Source of the DNA: Gammaproteobacteria bacterium
GTDB lineage: Bacteria; Pseudomonadota; Gammaproteobacteria; Pseudomonadales; Halieaceae
Direction of reading: 5' to 3'
DNA: 64,000 nt
Assembly (NCBI GenBank): GCA_030427485.1
Contig: JAUICG010000020.1
Span: forward strand, 1-64,000
This document shows positions 50,107 to 58,260 of this stretch, piece by piece. A program made the position numbers and the translations under genes. Numbering within the stretch: the stretch's first letter is position 1; each line of letters starts with the position of its first letter. The notes under the pieces were generated by a model that worked only from the letters and a program-made list of their open reading frames with translations, ran no database searches and was not told the DNA's origin.

Positions 50107-50804
50107 GGCTTGTTCCCCGCGTTCTCCGCTGCGCTGCCCGCCGCCTCGATGAGTGACAGGCGACGCTTCAGGGCTGCCTTGAAGTCTTCCTTGGAGATTG
50201 CCGTCTCCAGCCCATCCCGCGGCGAACCCACGCGCAGGCCGCGGGCAACGCCCTCGCTAAGCGGCAGCGCGGTTACCTCCTGCGCGCGCTGGTCCTGCAA
50301 GGTCGCGCTGCCATCGTCCACCCCCTGGACAGGGTCGTTACTTTCGGTGAGCACCCGCTCCCTGCCGCGGGAGTCTGACCTGATCCTGAAGTGACCCTGT
50401 CCCCATCCAACCATCGGGTTGACCTGTGGCCGATCGGGGTTTTCGATGAAGTAGATGCCCGATTCGCCCGGTTGCGGGTAGACCATGCCGCTGACCTGCA
50501 GGGTGGTGTCACCCACGGTGCCACCGGCAAAGGACTGGGTGATGGTCGCGGACGCCCACTCGCCCTTCAATACGTCGTTTACCCGGAATGTGATCCAGGT
50601 CGAAATATACGTGTTATCCGCATTCCACTTTGCCTCGCTGGCAATGACCTCTCCCTCGAAAATCACGGCGGCATCACCGAGCAACTGCTCCATATCCACC
50701 TGCAGCACCGAGGTGGCATACAGCCACTGGGGCAGGCACAGCAACAGCAGCGCCAGTACCGTGTGTGGCTTGATTCCTGAAGTCCCGGTTGTCGCGATAC
50801 TCAT
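50103..50804 (-). CDS. Secreted protein of unknown function paired with the metalloprotease
   Basis: A 233-residue protein with a hydrophobic export segment (VLALLLLCLPQWLYA) ending near residue 30. The mature region has alternating beta-strand pattern (VIFEGEVIASEAKW, TWITFRVNDVLKGEW), suggesting a beta-sandwich, and a helical charged tail (KEDFKAALKRRLSLIEAAG). No known family is recognised. GGTGGAG precedes the ATG. Its stop overlaps the metalloprotease start, so the two are translationally coupled; it may be an inhibitor, chaperone or partner of the protease. Confidence 0.78.
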   Translation of the reverse strand: MSIATTGTSGIKPHTVLALLLLCLPQWLYATSVLQVDMEQLLGDAAVIFEGEVIASEAKWNADNTYISTWITFRVNDVLKGEWASATITQSFAGGTVGDTTLQVSGMVYPQPGESGIYFIENPDRPQVNPMVGWGQGHFRIRSDSRGRERVLTESNDPVQGVDDGSATLQDQRAQEVTALPLSEGVARGLRVGSPRDGLETAISKEDFKAALKRRLSLIEAAGSAAENAGNKP

Positions 50805-50867
50805 ATCTCCACCCTTTCCGCGGGGTTGTTGCGGCCCCTGGATTACCTGCCGTTCGCAGACAGGCTG

Positions 50868-52415
50868 CTAGCGCTTTATATAGCCCATCATCTCCTGCGC
50901 GAGCGCATTCATGTCCAGCGAATCCGGCTTCTGCCGCGGCGGAAACTGCTGGAAAGTCGCGAGGAATTTGTAGGATTCCAGGCCGGCGCCGTACAGCATG
51001 AAAATGTGCTCGAAGTACCAGCGCTCGTAGCCGCCCGCCTCCTGCCGCGCGCGTTCAAACGGGTCCTGCCGCAGATTGAACAGCAGGGGCATGCGCAACT
51101 TGGTGAACGGATACTGCCACACCGCATTGCCGGTGGCCTCCTGGATCGAGTACATGATTTTCCAGTCACCCCATCGCAGCGCGGAATAGTCGCCGTCGTC
51201 GGTAAAATAGTGGAACGTATCGCGCGGCGAGCTTTCCGATTTACCACTCAGATAATCGGTCAGGTCGAAGCCATCGAGATGCACCTTGTAAGTATTCCCG
51301 CCGGCCTGGTAGCCCTGCTTCAGCTTTTCCTTGATACCTTCCACGCCGGCGGCGTGTAACAACGTGGGTAGCCAGTCGTTGTGCGCGGCCATCTCGTTGA
51401 AGCGCGTACCCGGCTCGATGGTCCCCGGCCAGCGAATCAGTGCCGGTACACGGAATCCGCCTTCCCAGGTCGTGTTCTTCTCACCCCGGTACTGCGTGGT
51501 GCCGCCATCGGGCCAACTGAAAATCTCGGCGCCGTTATCCGTGGAATACAGGACAATCGTATTATCGGCTATGCCTTTCTCATCGAGGAAATCCAGCAAT
51601 TGCCCCACGTGATTGTCGTGCTCCACGAGGCCGTCACCGTAGAGACCACCTCTTTTTGACAGCCCCTGGCTCTCGTCTTTCAGGCGGGTCCAGATATGCA
51701 TGCGCGTGGCGTTCCACCAGACAAAGAACGGTTTGTCCTGCTGCACGGCCTCGTCCATGAACTTGAGCGCATGCGCGGTGATTTCTTCATCCACGGTTTC
51801 CATGCGCTTCTTGGTAAGCGGCCCCGTGTCATTGACTTTGCCGTCGGCAAAGGAATGAATGACACCGCGCGGTGAGAACAGCTGCTTGAACATGGCGTCC
51901 TGGGGATAATCGACATGCTCCGGCTCATCCTCGGCATTCAGGTGGTAGAGATTGCCGAAGAATTCATCGAAGCCGTGCTGCGTGGGCAAATGCTCATCGC
52001 GATCGCCCAGGTGATTTTTCCCGAACTGCCCGGTGACATAACCCAGCGGCCGCAGCAGCCCGGCAATCGTCGGGTCCTCCTTCTGCATACCCGCTTCCCG
52101 ACCGGGACTGCCGACCTTGGTGAGCCCGGTACGCACCGGATGCTGGCCGGTGATAAATGCGGAGCGTCCCGCGGTGCAGGAGTTCTCACCGTAATAGTCG
52201 GTGAACAGGGCGCCCTCATTGGCGATACGGTCGATATTGGGCGTCTGGAAGCCCATGGAACCGAGGTTGTAGGCACTGAGATTCCAGGTGCCGATATCGT
52301 CGCCCCAGATCACCAGTATGTTGGGTTTGTCGGCCGAGTTGGCTGCACCGGTCAGCAGCAGGGAGAGTGCGCATGCTCGAAGCGCCGCCCTGAAAACGCG
52401 TGGTAATAATGTCAT
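50868..52415 (-). CDS. Exported arylsulfatase-type sulfatase
   Basis: A 515-residue alkaline-phosphatase-superfamily sulfatase. The signal peptide ends near ANSA (about residue 28). The metal-binding start is NILVIWGDDIG (D39, D40). The formylglycine motif is CTAGR (C80-R84), fitting C-x-A/P-x-R. Later blocks include NTIVLYSTDNGAE and RWPGTIEPG. It would need a formylglycine-generating enzyme, none being in the window. The ATG at 52415 has AGGA about 11 bp upstream. It is the first of three same-strand secreted-protein genes. Substrate is unknown; marine polysaccharide or sulfate ester are possibilities. Confidence 0.92.
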   Translation of the reverse strand: MTLLPRVFRAALRACALSLLLTGAANSADKPNILVIWGDDIGTWNLSAYNLGSMGFQTPNIDRIANEGALFTDYYGENSCTAGRSAFITGQHPVRTGLTKVGSPGREAGMQKEDPTIAGLLRPLGYVTGQFGKNHLGDRDEHLPTQHGFDEFFGNLYHLNAEDEPEHVDYPQDAMFKQLFSPRGVIHSFADGKVNDTGPLTKKRMETVDEEITAHALKFMDEAVQQDKPFFVWWNATRMHIWTRLKDESQGLSKRGGLYGDGLVEHDNHVGQLLDFLDEKGIADNTIVLYSTDNGAEIFSWPDGGTTQYRGEKNTTWEGGFRVPALIRWPGTIEPGTRFNEMAAHNDWLPTLLHAAGVEGIKEKLKQGYQAGGNTYKVHLDGFDLTDYLSGKSESSPRDTFHYFTDDGDYSALRWGDWKIMYSIQEATGNAVWQYPFTKLRMPLLFNLRQDPFERARQEAGGYERWYFEHIFMLYGAGLESYKFLATFQQFPPRQKPDSLDMNALAQEMMGYIKR

Positions 52416-52572
52416 GAGTGAGGCATCCTGTTGTGTCGACCCAGAGGGCATCCTATCGGCTTTTGGCGTCATTACCAAATCGCGGAGTTCGCCGTCGTCC
52501 GCAGGCGATGGAACACTGCACCGGCAAGGTGTACGCTTGGCACCGTCCGCCCATTCACCGCTCGGAAACGAC

Positions 52573-53799
52573 ATGGAACACAACAAGACAAGTATTCACC
52601 TGCTGGGCGCTTTGTTGGCCTGCGCGCTGTTCATCGCCGCTTGCGGGGGTTCAAATTCGAATACGGGACTGACGGAGCCCGGCAATCGCGACCCTGTCGA
52701 GCCGCCGCCCACAGAGCCCGGCACCATTGCCGTCACCACCGGGTGGTCGGCCGCAGCGATGAGCCTGTCGCTGGATATCTCCGTCACCCAATTCACCCCC
52801 ACGCAGGTGCGACTGTATCCGCGGGGAATCGACGGCGGCTGGGTTGAGACCGATGACGCCGCACCCTATTCCTTCACCATCGACATCAGCGAATTTCCAC
52901 CGGGCGATTATGAGATGCTGGTCATCGCCAGCAACGGGGACGCCGAGTTGCAGCAGCGCGAAACCGTGACGATTAACGGGTGCAATGGCGAACAGTCGCT
53001 GTGTAATCGCAGTTACGACCAGGTGCGCTACGTCACCACACACAACGCAATGTCGAGTTCAATGGACGGCTGGCGGGGACCCAATCAGAACCTGGACGTA
53101 CCCGCGCAGTTGCAGGCCGGCGTACGCGGACTGATGCTCGACCTCTACCGCGCGGGCAGCCTGAACCAGTTCGACCAGGTGCAGGTGCCGGATGCCGACC
53201 CCGACGCCAGTTTCCTGTGCCACGCCGTCTGCGCGCTCGGCAAGCAGCCACTGGCAGAGGGCCTGGCTGAAATTCGCGCGTTTCTCGACGACAACCCGGG
53301 TGCGGTGATCACGCTCATCATCGAATCCTACCTCAGTCACGAACTCACGGCCGAGGCGTTTGACGAAGCCGCGCTCACGCCGTATACCTATGTGCACGCG
53401 AGCGGCGCGTGGCCCACGCTGGGGCAGATGATCGATAGCGGCACCCGCCTCGTGGTGCTGCAGGACAGGGCCGTCGACCCCGATTATCCGTGGCTGATGA
53501 ATGTCTGGAGCCACGCGTTCGAAACACACTACTCTGCGGCGGCGCCGGAGGATTTTTCCTGCGCGGTGAATCGCGGCAACGTCGCCAACGATCTTTTCAT
53601 CTTCAACCACTTTCTCACCGGCCTGTTCGGGGCGCCGGAGCTGGCTGAACAGGTCAATTACAATCCGTTCCTGCTGGATCGTATCAACGAGTGCGAGGCG
53701 TTCCACGGCGTGCCGGGGAATTTCGTCACCGTTGACTTTGTCGACATCGGCGATGCGATGGCCGCGGTGAAAACGCTGAACGATACGGGCGGTTTCTGA
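52573..53799 (+). CDS. Lipoprotein with PI-PLC-like phosphodiesterase domain
   Basis: A 408-residue lipoprotein with lipobox FIAAC (C24) and a Pro-rich linker. Residues ~50-135 look like a beta-sandwich domain. The C-terminal domain resembles bacterial PLC-like phosphodiesterases of the TIM-barrel type: YVTTHNAMSSS (H157), GVRGLMLDLY, SFLCHAVCALG (H217) and the Glu of LIIESYLSH. The enzymes cleave phosphodiesters of phosphoinositides or related lipids; the substrate here is unknown. It is divergent from the sulfatase. The ribosome-binding sequence is GGAAACGAC. Confidence 0.8.
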   Translation: MEHNKTSIHLLGALLACALFIAACGGSNSNTGLTEPGNRDPVEPPPTEPGTIAVTTGWSAAAMSLSLDISVTQFTPTQVRLYPRGIDGGWVETDDAAPYSFTIDISEFPPGDYEMLVIASNGDAELQQRETVTINGCNGEQSLCNRSYDQVRYVTTHNAMSSSMDGWRGPNQNLDVPAQLQAGVRGLMLDLYRAGSLNQFDQVQVPDADPDASFLCHAVCALGKQPLAEGLAEIRAFLDDNPGAVITLIIESYLSHELTAEAFDEAALTPYTYVHASGAWPTLGQMIDSGTRLVVLQDRAVDPDYPWLMNVWSHAFETHYSAAAPEDFSCAVNRGNVANDLFIFNHFLTGLFGAPELAEQVNYNPFLLDRINECEAFHGVPGNFVTVDFVDIGDAMAAVKTLNDTGGF

Positions 53800-53848
53800 C
53801 GTTGGCCTTGCTGGCAGGCCCGGCCCCGCGTTCCGACGGGCGGGGCGC

Positions 53849-54763
53849 CTAGGGCAGTAATTCGATCGCGCGATGCAGCGGGTTGACCAGCGCGAGAACA
53901 AACAGGAGCGTTGCCGACGCGACGGTGAACAACACCCCACCCGCCAGCGGTGACGGTGATTCCTCCAGTAGCGCGAGTACGCGCCTCTGTGTCTGGTTAC
54001 CGGCAAACGCGAGGCCGACGACCTGCCCCTGCTGCAGTCGCGCGACGCGCAGCAGCGCGGCGGCCACGGCCTCGCGCGACAACGCCGCCGCGGCACTGAG
54101 GTCGCAGGCTTTCTCGCAGCAGAGCTTCAAATCGTCCAGCGTCGCGTGCGCGAGACGCTGCGGCAGCGGCGCCGTCAGTATGCGGCCAGCCAACAGACGC
54201 AGGTTATCGCGCCGCCGTCGGTGCGCGTTCTCGTGACGCAGGATGCAGTCGATATCCTCCCCGGTACACGCCGCGCGCATGCCTTCGGAAATAAAAATCC
54301 GCGGCCTCAACCAGCCCAGCGTAAACGCCGTCGGCAGCGCGGAAGAGAGCGCCACGTAGTCACCCCTGTCGTCGCCGATGCGCGTGAGTTGGTCGTAGAG
54401 GCGGCGTACCGGCAGCCACTGCTGCCACAGGCAGCGCGCGACACCGCACAGTGCCCAGAGCGCGAGCACGGCGGCCGGAGCCACCGCCAACCCCGAGCGC
54501 GGCCCGTGGCTCACGCATTGCCCACTGTGGCAGTGTCCGGCCACCAGCCAGCCGGCTATATCCGGCGAGTACAACAGGTAAGCGGTTAACAGTGCCACTA
54601 CCGGCGCCAGCGCCAGCCAGCCGACCAGCAGCACACTCGCCTGCGCCGGGTCGATCGCACGCATCGTCGGTTGTAACCACCGGTAGAGCAGCGCCTGCGC
54701 CGCACCGAGCAGCAACCACAATGCGACCACGCACAACACCATCGATGCCAGGAGAGCCAGCAT
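53849..54763 (-). CDS. M56-family (BlaR1-like) membrane metallopeptidase sensor
   Basis: A 304-residue protein with three or more membrane helices and a cytoplasmic gluzincin site HENAH (H177, E178, H181), preceded by PTAFTLGWLRPRIFIS. There is no C-terminal penicillin-binding domain, so beta-lactam is not the signal. Between the second and third helices, an exposed loop reads AGHCHSGQCVSHGP, with H77, C78, H79, C83 and H86 able to bind a metal. It would be activated by an external signal and cleave the BlaI-type repressor. Its ATG overlaps the blaI-like stop by one base (TGATG). Confidence 0.9.
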   Translation of the reverse strand: MLALLASMVLCVVALWLLLGAAQALLYRWLQPTMRAIDPAQASVLLVGWLALAPVVALLTAYLLYSPDIAGWLVAGHCHSGQCVSHGPRSGLAVAPAAVLALWALCGVARCLWQQWLPVRRLYDQLTRIGDDRGDYVALSSALPTAFTLGWLRPRIFISEGMRAACTGEDIDCILRHENAHRRRRDNLRLLAGRILTAPLPQRLAHATLDDLKLCCEKACDLSAAAALSREAVAAALLRVARLQQGQVVGLAFAGNQTQRRVLALLEESPSPLAGGVLFTVASATLLFVLALVNPLHRAIELLP

Positions 54764-55218
54764 CAGCAGTCCTCCTCGCGGCGTTCCATGCGCTGCCGGA
54801 CCAGTGCGTCGAGCTGGTCCAGCGTGTCGTCGTCGAAGCGGTCGGCGAAATCGACGAAGCTGCTGAGTATCGGTTCGAGACTGCCGTCGTGCAGTTGGCG
54901 GATCACGCCACCGAGCAGTTTCCCGAGCAGTTCCGCGCGCCCCAGGTGGGCGCGATAGACATAGGCGTGGCCGCGCTTGTCGCGCTGCACAAGCGATTTG
55001 CGATGCAGCCGCTCCAGTGTCGACTGCACAGTGCTGAGGCTGCAGTCCTGCGGCGCCTGCAGGCGCTGTTGCAGGTTGTGCGCGGATTGCTCCGGCGCAT
55101 CCCATAACAACTTCAGCAAGGTGAGCTCCAGTTCGCCGAGGTGTGGCAGCGCATTGCTCGGCCTGGGCGGTTTCCTGCGCACTGTTGAAATACCGATCAC
55201 CGCTCGGTGTTCCGGCAC
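54763..55218 (-). CDS. BlaI/MecI/CopY-family repressor
   Basis: A 151-residue repressor. The winged helix-turn-helix covers about residues 25-95: LGELELTLLKLLWDAPEQSA, then LSTVQSTLERLHRKSLVQR and the wing KRGHAYVYRA. The C-terminal helices are for dimerisation. The GTG at 55218 follows AAGGATCAGG; a second GTG a few codons on is also possible. It is paired with the M56 sensor and divergent from a TonB-dependent receptor, with a palindromic AT-rich sequence between them, which suggests it represses both units. Confidence 0.92.
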   Translation of the reverse strand: MPEHRAVIGISTVRRKPPRPSNALPHLGELELTLLKLLWDAPEQSAHNLQQRLQAPQDCSLSTVQSTLERLHRKSLVQRDKRGHAYVYRAHLGRAELLGKLLGGVIRQLHDGSLEPILSSFVDFADRFDDDTLDQLDALVRQRMERREEDC

Positions 55219-55248
55219 CCTGATCCTTCGCGCGCGGAAAACCCTAAG

Positions 55249-55268
55249 TTATTGATATACATAAATAA
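55249..55268. promoter_or_regulatory. AT-rich dyad, candidate BlaI-type operator
   Basis: TTATTGATATACATAAATAA matches its own reverse complement at 16 of 20 positions. It is strikingly AT-rich within GC-rich surroundings. It lies 30 bp upstream of the repressor start and 100 bp upstream of the receptor gene. BlaI/MecI proteins bind AT-flanked TACA/TGTA-type dyads; this one is only a partial match. Confidence 0.5.
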
Positions 55269-55367
55269 TAGTGTTGACCGAAGCATCGTCAGGGACTATG
55301 TTCGCGGCCACTTCCGGGGCAACCATACGCCATTACGCCCCCCTGTCAAGACAAGGACCCATCGACC

Positions 55368-57425
55368 ATGCTGAACCGCCTGCCGCTACTCGCACTCATC
55401 CCCCTGTCCGCATTCGCGCTGGCGGACGCCCCGCAGCAACTCGAGGAAGTCGCGGTAACCGGACGGCAGGTCAACCTGGTCGGCGAGGCCGTCAGCGCGT
55501 CCGAAGGCCTGGTAAGCCAGCAGGAAATCGCGTTGCGCCCGCTGTTGCGCACCGGCGACGTGCTGGAACTCGTACCCGGGATGGTCGTCACGCAGCACAG
55601 CGGTACCGGCAAGGCGAACCAGTACTTCCTGCGCGGTTTCAATCTCGACCACGGCACCGACTTCGCTACCTACGTGGACGGCATGCCGGTGAACATGCGC
55701 ACGCATGGCCACGGCCAGGGCTACACCGACCTGAACTTCGTGATACCGGAAGCGATAGGCACGCTGGCGTACAAGAAGGGACCCTACTACGCGGATGTGG
55801 GCGATTTCAGCAGCGCCGGCAGCGCCGAAATGCGCACGCCGGAAGCGTTCGAGGACGGCGTGCTGGAAGTAGGCGCCGGCGAGGACGATTTCTATCGCGC
55901 GCTGGCGCTGGACAGCCTGTCCCTGCGCGAAGGCACCGGCAGCTACGCGCTGGAACTGACCGGGTACGACGGGCCGTGGAGCGACATCAAGGAGGACGTG
56001 AAGAAGCTGAACGTGTTACTGAAGTACGCGCGCACCGTGGGTGGCGGCGAGGGCAGCGTCATGGCGATGGCCTACGACAATAAATGGAACAGTCCGGACC
56101 AGATACCGCTGCGCGCGGTCAGCGACGGCACGATCGATGAACTGGGCTCGATAGACGACAAACTCGGCGGCAAGTCCAAGCGCTACAGCCTGTCCACCCG
56201 CTGGCACGACGACCGCTGGGACGTATCGGCGTACGCGGTACGCTACACGCTGAACCTGTGGTCCAACTTCACTTATTTCCTCGACGAGGAGGAACGCGGC
56301 GACCAGTTCGAGCAGCGCGACAAGCGCTGGCTGTACGGCGGCAGGACCCACTACCGGCAGGCGCTGGAACTCGGCGGGCTGTCGATGGTGAACCGCTACG
56401 GCGCAGAGTTCCGCTATGACGATATCGACGAGGTCGGACTGTACAAGACACAGGGGCAGAGGCGCCTCGGGCCGGTGCGCAGCGACCGGGTCGACGAGTG
56501 GAATACCGGGCTCTGGGCGGAGAACCGGATCGCGTGGACCGACCATATACGCACGGTGCTCGGCGCGCGCTACGAGTATTTCAATTTCGATGTCGAAAGC
56601 CGCATCGAACGCAACGTCAACGGCATCGACCTCGGCAGCAACGGCGGCAAGGAACACGATGACAAGCTCGCGCTGAAGGGCAGCGTCATCTACGCCTTCA
56701 ACGACGAGTGGGAAGCCTACCTGTCCGCCGGGCAGGGCCTGCACTCCAACGACGCGCGCGGCACCACCGCCACTGTCGATCCCGGCGACGGCAGCGCGAT
56801 TTCGCCGGTGGACCCGCTGGTGGATTCGCTGGGTTACGAGGTGGGCCTGCGCGGCTTCTGGAGCGAATGCCTGAACACCTCGATCGCGCTGTGGGACCTG
56901 GAACTGGACAGTGAGCTGCTGTTCGTCGGCGACGCCGGCAACACCGAGGCCAGCCGCGGATCGCAGCGCCAGGGCATCGAGCTGTCGGCGTACTATCGCG
57001 TCACGGACGAGTGGACGCTGGACCTGGAATACGCGTACACAGACGCGAAATTCACCGACTACGCGCCCGAGGGCGACCATATACCCGGCTCGATCGAGGA
57101 CGTGCTGCAGGCGGGCATCAGCGCCGAACTCGACAGCGGCTGGTTCGGCAGCCTGCGGCTGCGCTACTTCGGGGAGCGGCCGCTGATCGAGGATGGCAGC
57201 GTCAACTCCGACGATGCGACCGTGGTGAACCTGCGCGCCGGCTACCGCCTGCACCGCTGGACCGCGAAGGTGGATGTGCTGAACGTGCTGGACAGCAACG
57301 ACCACGACATCGACTACTTCTACGCTTCCCGCCTGCCGGGTGAACCCGGCGGCGGCGTCGAGGATATCCACTACCACATCCTCGAGCCGCGCACGGTGCG
57401 CTTGTACCTGGGTTACACGTTCTGA
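55368..57425 (+). CDS. TonB-dependent receptor
   Basis: A 685-residue outer-membrane receptor. The signal peptide ends near ALA (about residue 19). The TonB box region is QQLEEVAVTGRQ. The plug contains LELVPGMVVTQHSGTGKANQ and RGFNLDHGTDFATYVDGMPV, with a histidine pair in RTHGHGQG. The barrel ends in LYLGYTF with a terminal aromatic. It takes up a chelated metal, peptide or other ligand; the nearby BlaI/M56 pair with a Cys/His loop suggests a metal complex, but this is inference. The GC content of this gene appears higher than the average of the window. Confidence 0.93.
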   Translation: MLNRLPLLALIPLSAFALADAPQQLEEVAVTGRQVNLVGEAVSASEGLVSQQEIALRPLLRTGDVLELVPGMVVTQHSGTGKANQYFLRGFNLDHGTDFATYVDGMPVNMRTHGHGQGYTDLNFVIPEAIGTLAYKKGPYYADVGDFSSAGSAEMRTPEAFEDGVLEVGAGEDDFYRALALDSLSLREGTGSYALELTGYDGPWSDIKEDVKKLNVLLKYARTVGGGEGSVMAMAYDNKWNSPDQIPLRAVSDGTIDELGSIDDKLGGKSKRYSLSTRWHDDRWDVSAYAVRYTLNLWSNFTYFLDEEERGDQFEQRDKRWLYGGRTHYRQALELGGLSMVNRYGAEFRYDDIDEVGLYKTQGQRRLGPVRSDRVDEWNTGLWAENRIAWTDHIRTVLGARYEYFNFDVESRIERNVNGIDLGSNGGKEHDDKLALKGSVIYAFNDEWEAYLSAGQGLHSNDARGTTATVDPGDGSAISPVDPLVDSLGYEVGLRGFWSECLNTSIALWDLELDSELLFVGDAGNTEASRGSQRQGIELSAYYRVTDEWTLDLEYAYTDAKFTDYAPEGDHIPGSIEDVLQAGISAELDSGWFGSLRLRYFGERPLIEDGSVNSDDATVVNLRAGYRLHRWTAKVDVLNVLDSNDHDIDYFYASRLPGEPGGGVEDIHYHILEPRTVRLYLGYTF

Positions 57426-57517
57426 GGCGCCGCGATTTTCACGGATGCGACGTTAGCAGTGATACCTGTGCGGTTGCGTCAACCGGTCGTTGCAGTAACA
57501 GGCACGGTTGCTGGCGA

Positions 57518-58138
57518 TTACGCGCCGGGCGCCACCCGCCGCCGGCATCGGGCGAAACCGCCGACCAGCCAGGCGCCAGTGAGGCCGAGCAGCAGCGATG
57601 AGGGTGCCGGTACGGGCACGACCGCCCTGCCGACCAGGAAACCGTTGGGGCCATCGGCAGCGGACGCGCCCTTCAACACGGCGGTTTCGAAACCGGATGT
57701 ATCACCGTAGGTAATGGAATGCGCCAGCGCTCCCGAGCCGAGGTTGAACGATGCGGTGGGTTGCGGCGGCGGAACGTTAAAACCCAGGTAGGCATAGACA
57801 ACGGACGAATCCAGAGCGCTGGTTCTCGAGACGTAGAGATCATTCCCGGACAGCGACCACGCCATCTGCACGGTGCCGAGCGTTTCATTCGGGACCGCGA
57901 AGGAGAAGAAGCTGAGGGGACGTACCGACGTCTCCGCGTTGCGCTGCACGAACAGGCTGTAGGGCCCTATGTTCGAATTGTCGATCGGCAGTGCCGGATC
58001 GACCAGCAGTGTTCCGAACAGCGTCAACGTATTGCCGAGATTGCTGGTGCCGGACAGGTTGATATCAAACGCCATCTTCTCCGCCACAGCCGGCGAGACA
58101 GTGACGCAAAGCAGTATCACAGTGAACAGCAGTCGCAT
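57518..58138 (-). CDS. PEP-CTERM sorted secreted protein
   Basis: A 206-residue protein with an N-terminal signal peptide (to about AVAE, residue 20), a beta-rich body typical of PEP-CTERM proteins (LSGTSNLGNTLTLFGTLLVD), and a C-terminal tail VPVPAPSSLLLGLTG, then a helix and basic RCRRR. The tail is a PEP-CTERM sorting signal recognised by exosortase. GGGGGTGCGAT precedes the ATG. Function is unknown; the family often carries extracellular or matrix roles. It converges on the TonB receptor gene. Confidence 0.85.
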   Translation of the reverse strand: MRLLFTVILLCVTVSPAVAEKMAFDINLSGTSNLGNTLTLFGTLLVDPALPIDNSNIGPYSLFVQRNAETSVRPLSFFSFAVPNETLGTVQMAWSLSGNDLYVSRTSALDSSVVYAYLGFNVPPPQPTASFNLGSGALAHSITYGDTSGFETAVLKGASAADGPNGFLVGRAVVPVPAPSSLLLGLTGAWLVGGFARCRRRVAPGA

Positions 58139-58175
58139 ATCGCACCCCCGACATCAACGAGGCATAGACTCGCCA

Positions 58176-58216
58176 CCTCGCTTGCGAGGGTACCACACCG
58201 CTAACGCAAGTGGTAC
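58176..58216. promoter_or_regulatory. Tandem dyads upstream of the PEP-CTERM gene
   Basis: Two adjacent inverted repeats: CCTCGC-TT-GCGAGG (58176-58189, perfect) and GTACCAC-n13-GTGGTAC (58190-58216). They lie in the 122-bp gap between the PEP-CTERM gene and the binding-protein gene, both leftward. Neither is followed by a T-run in either direction, so they may be operators or a processed hairpin rather than a classical terminator. Confidence 0.4.
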
Positions 58217-58260
58217 GAACCAGGAACAGCCGCGGAGTCACGGAGTTCAGGCGATAGGCA

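Noticed and set aside
53849..55218. Beta-lactam resistance sensor/repressor pair
   Set aside because: The M56 protein has no penicillin-binding domain and no beta-lactamase gene is adjacent; the receptor neighbour points elsewhere.
56016..57377. 453-codon open frame antisense to the TonB receptor
   Set aside because: Repetitive Val/Ala/Gln-rich product without motifs, fully inside a certain receptor gene; a codon-bias artefact.
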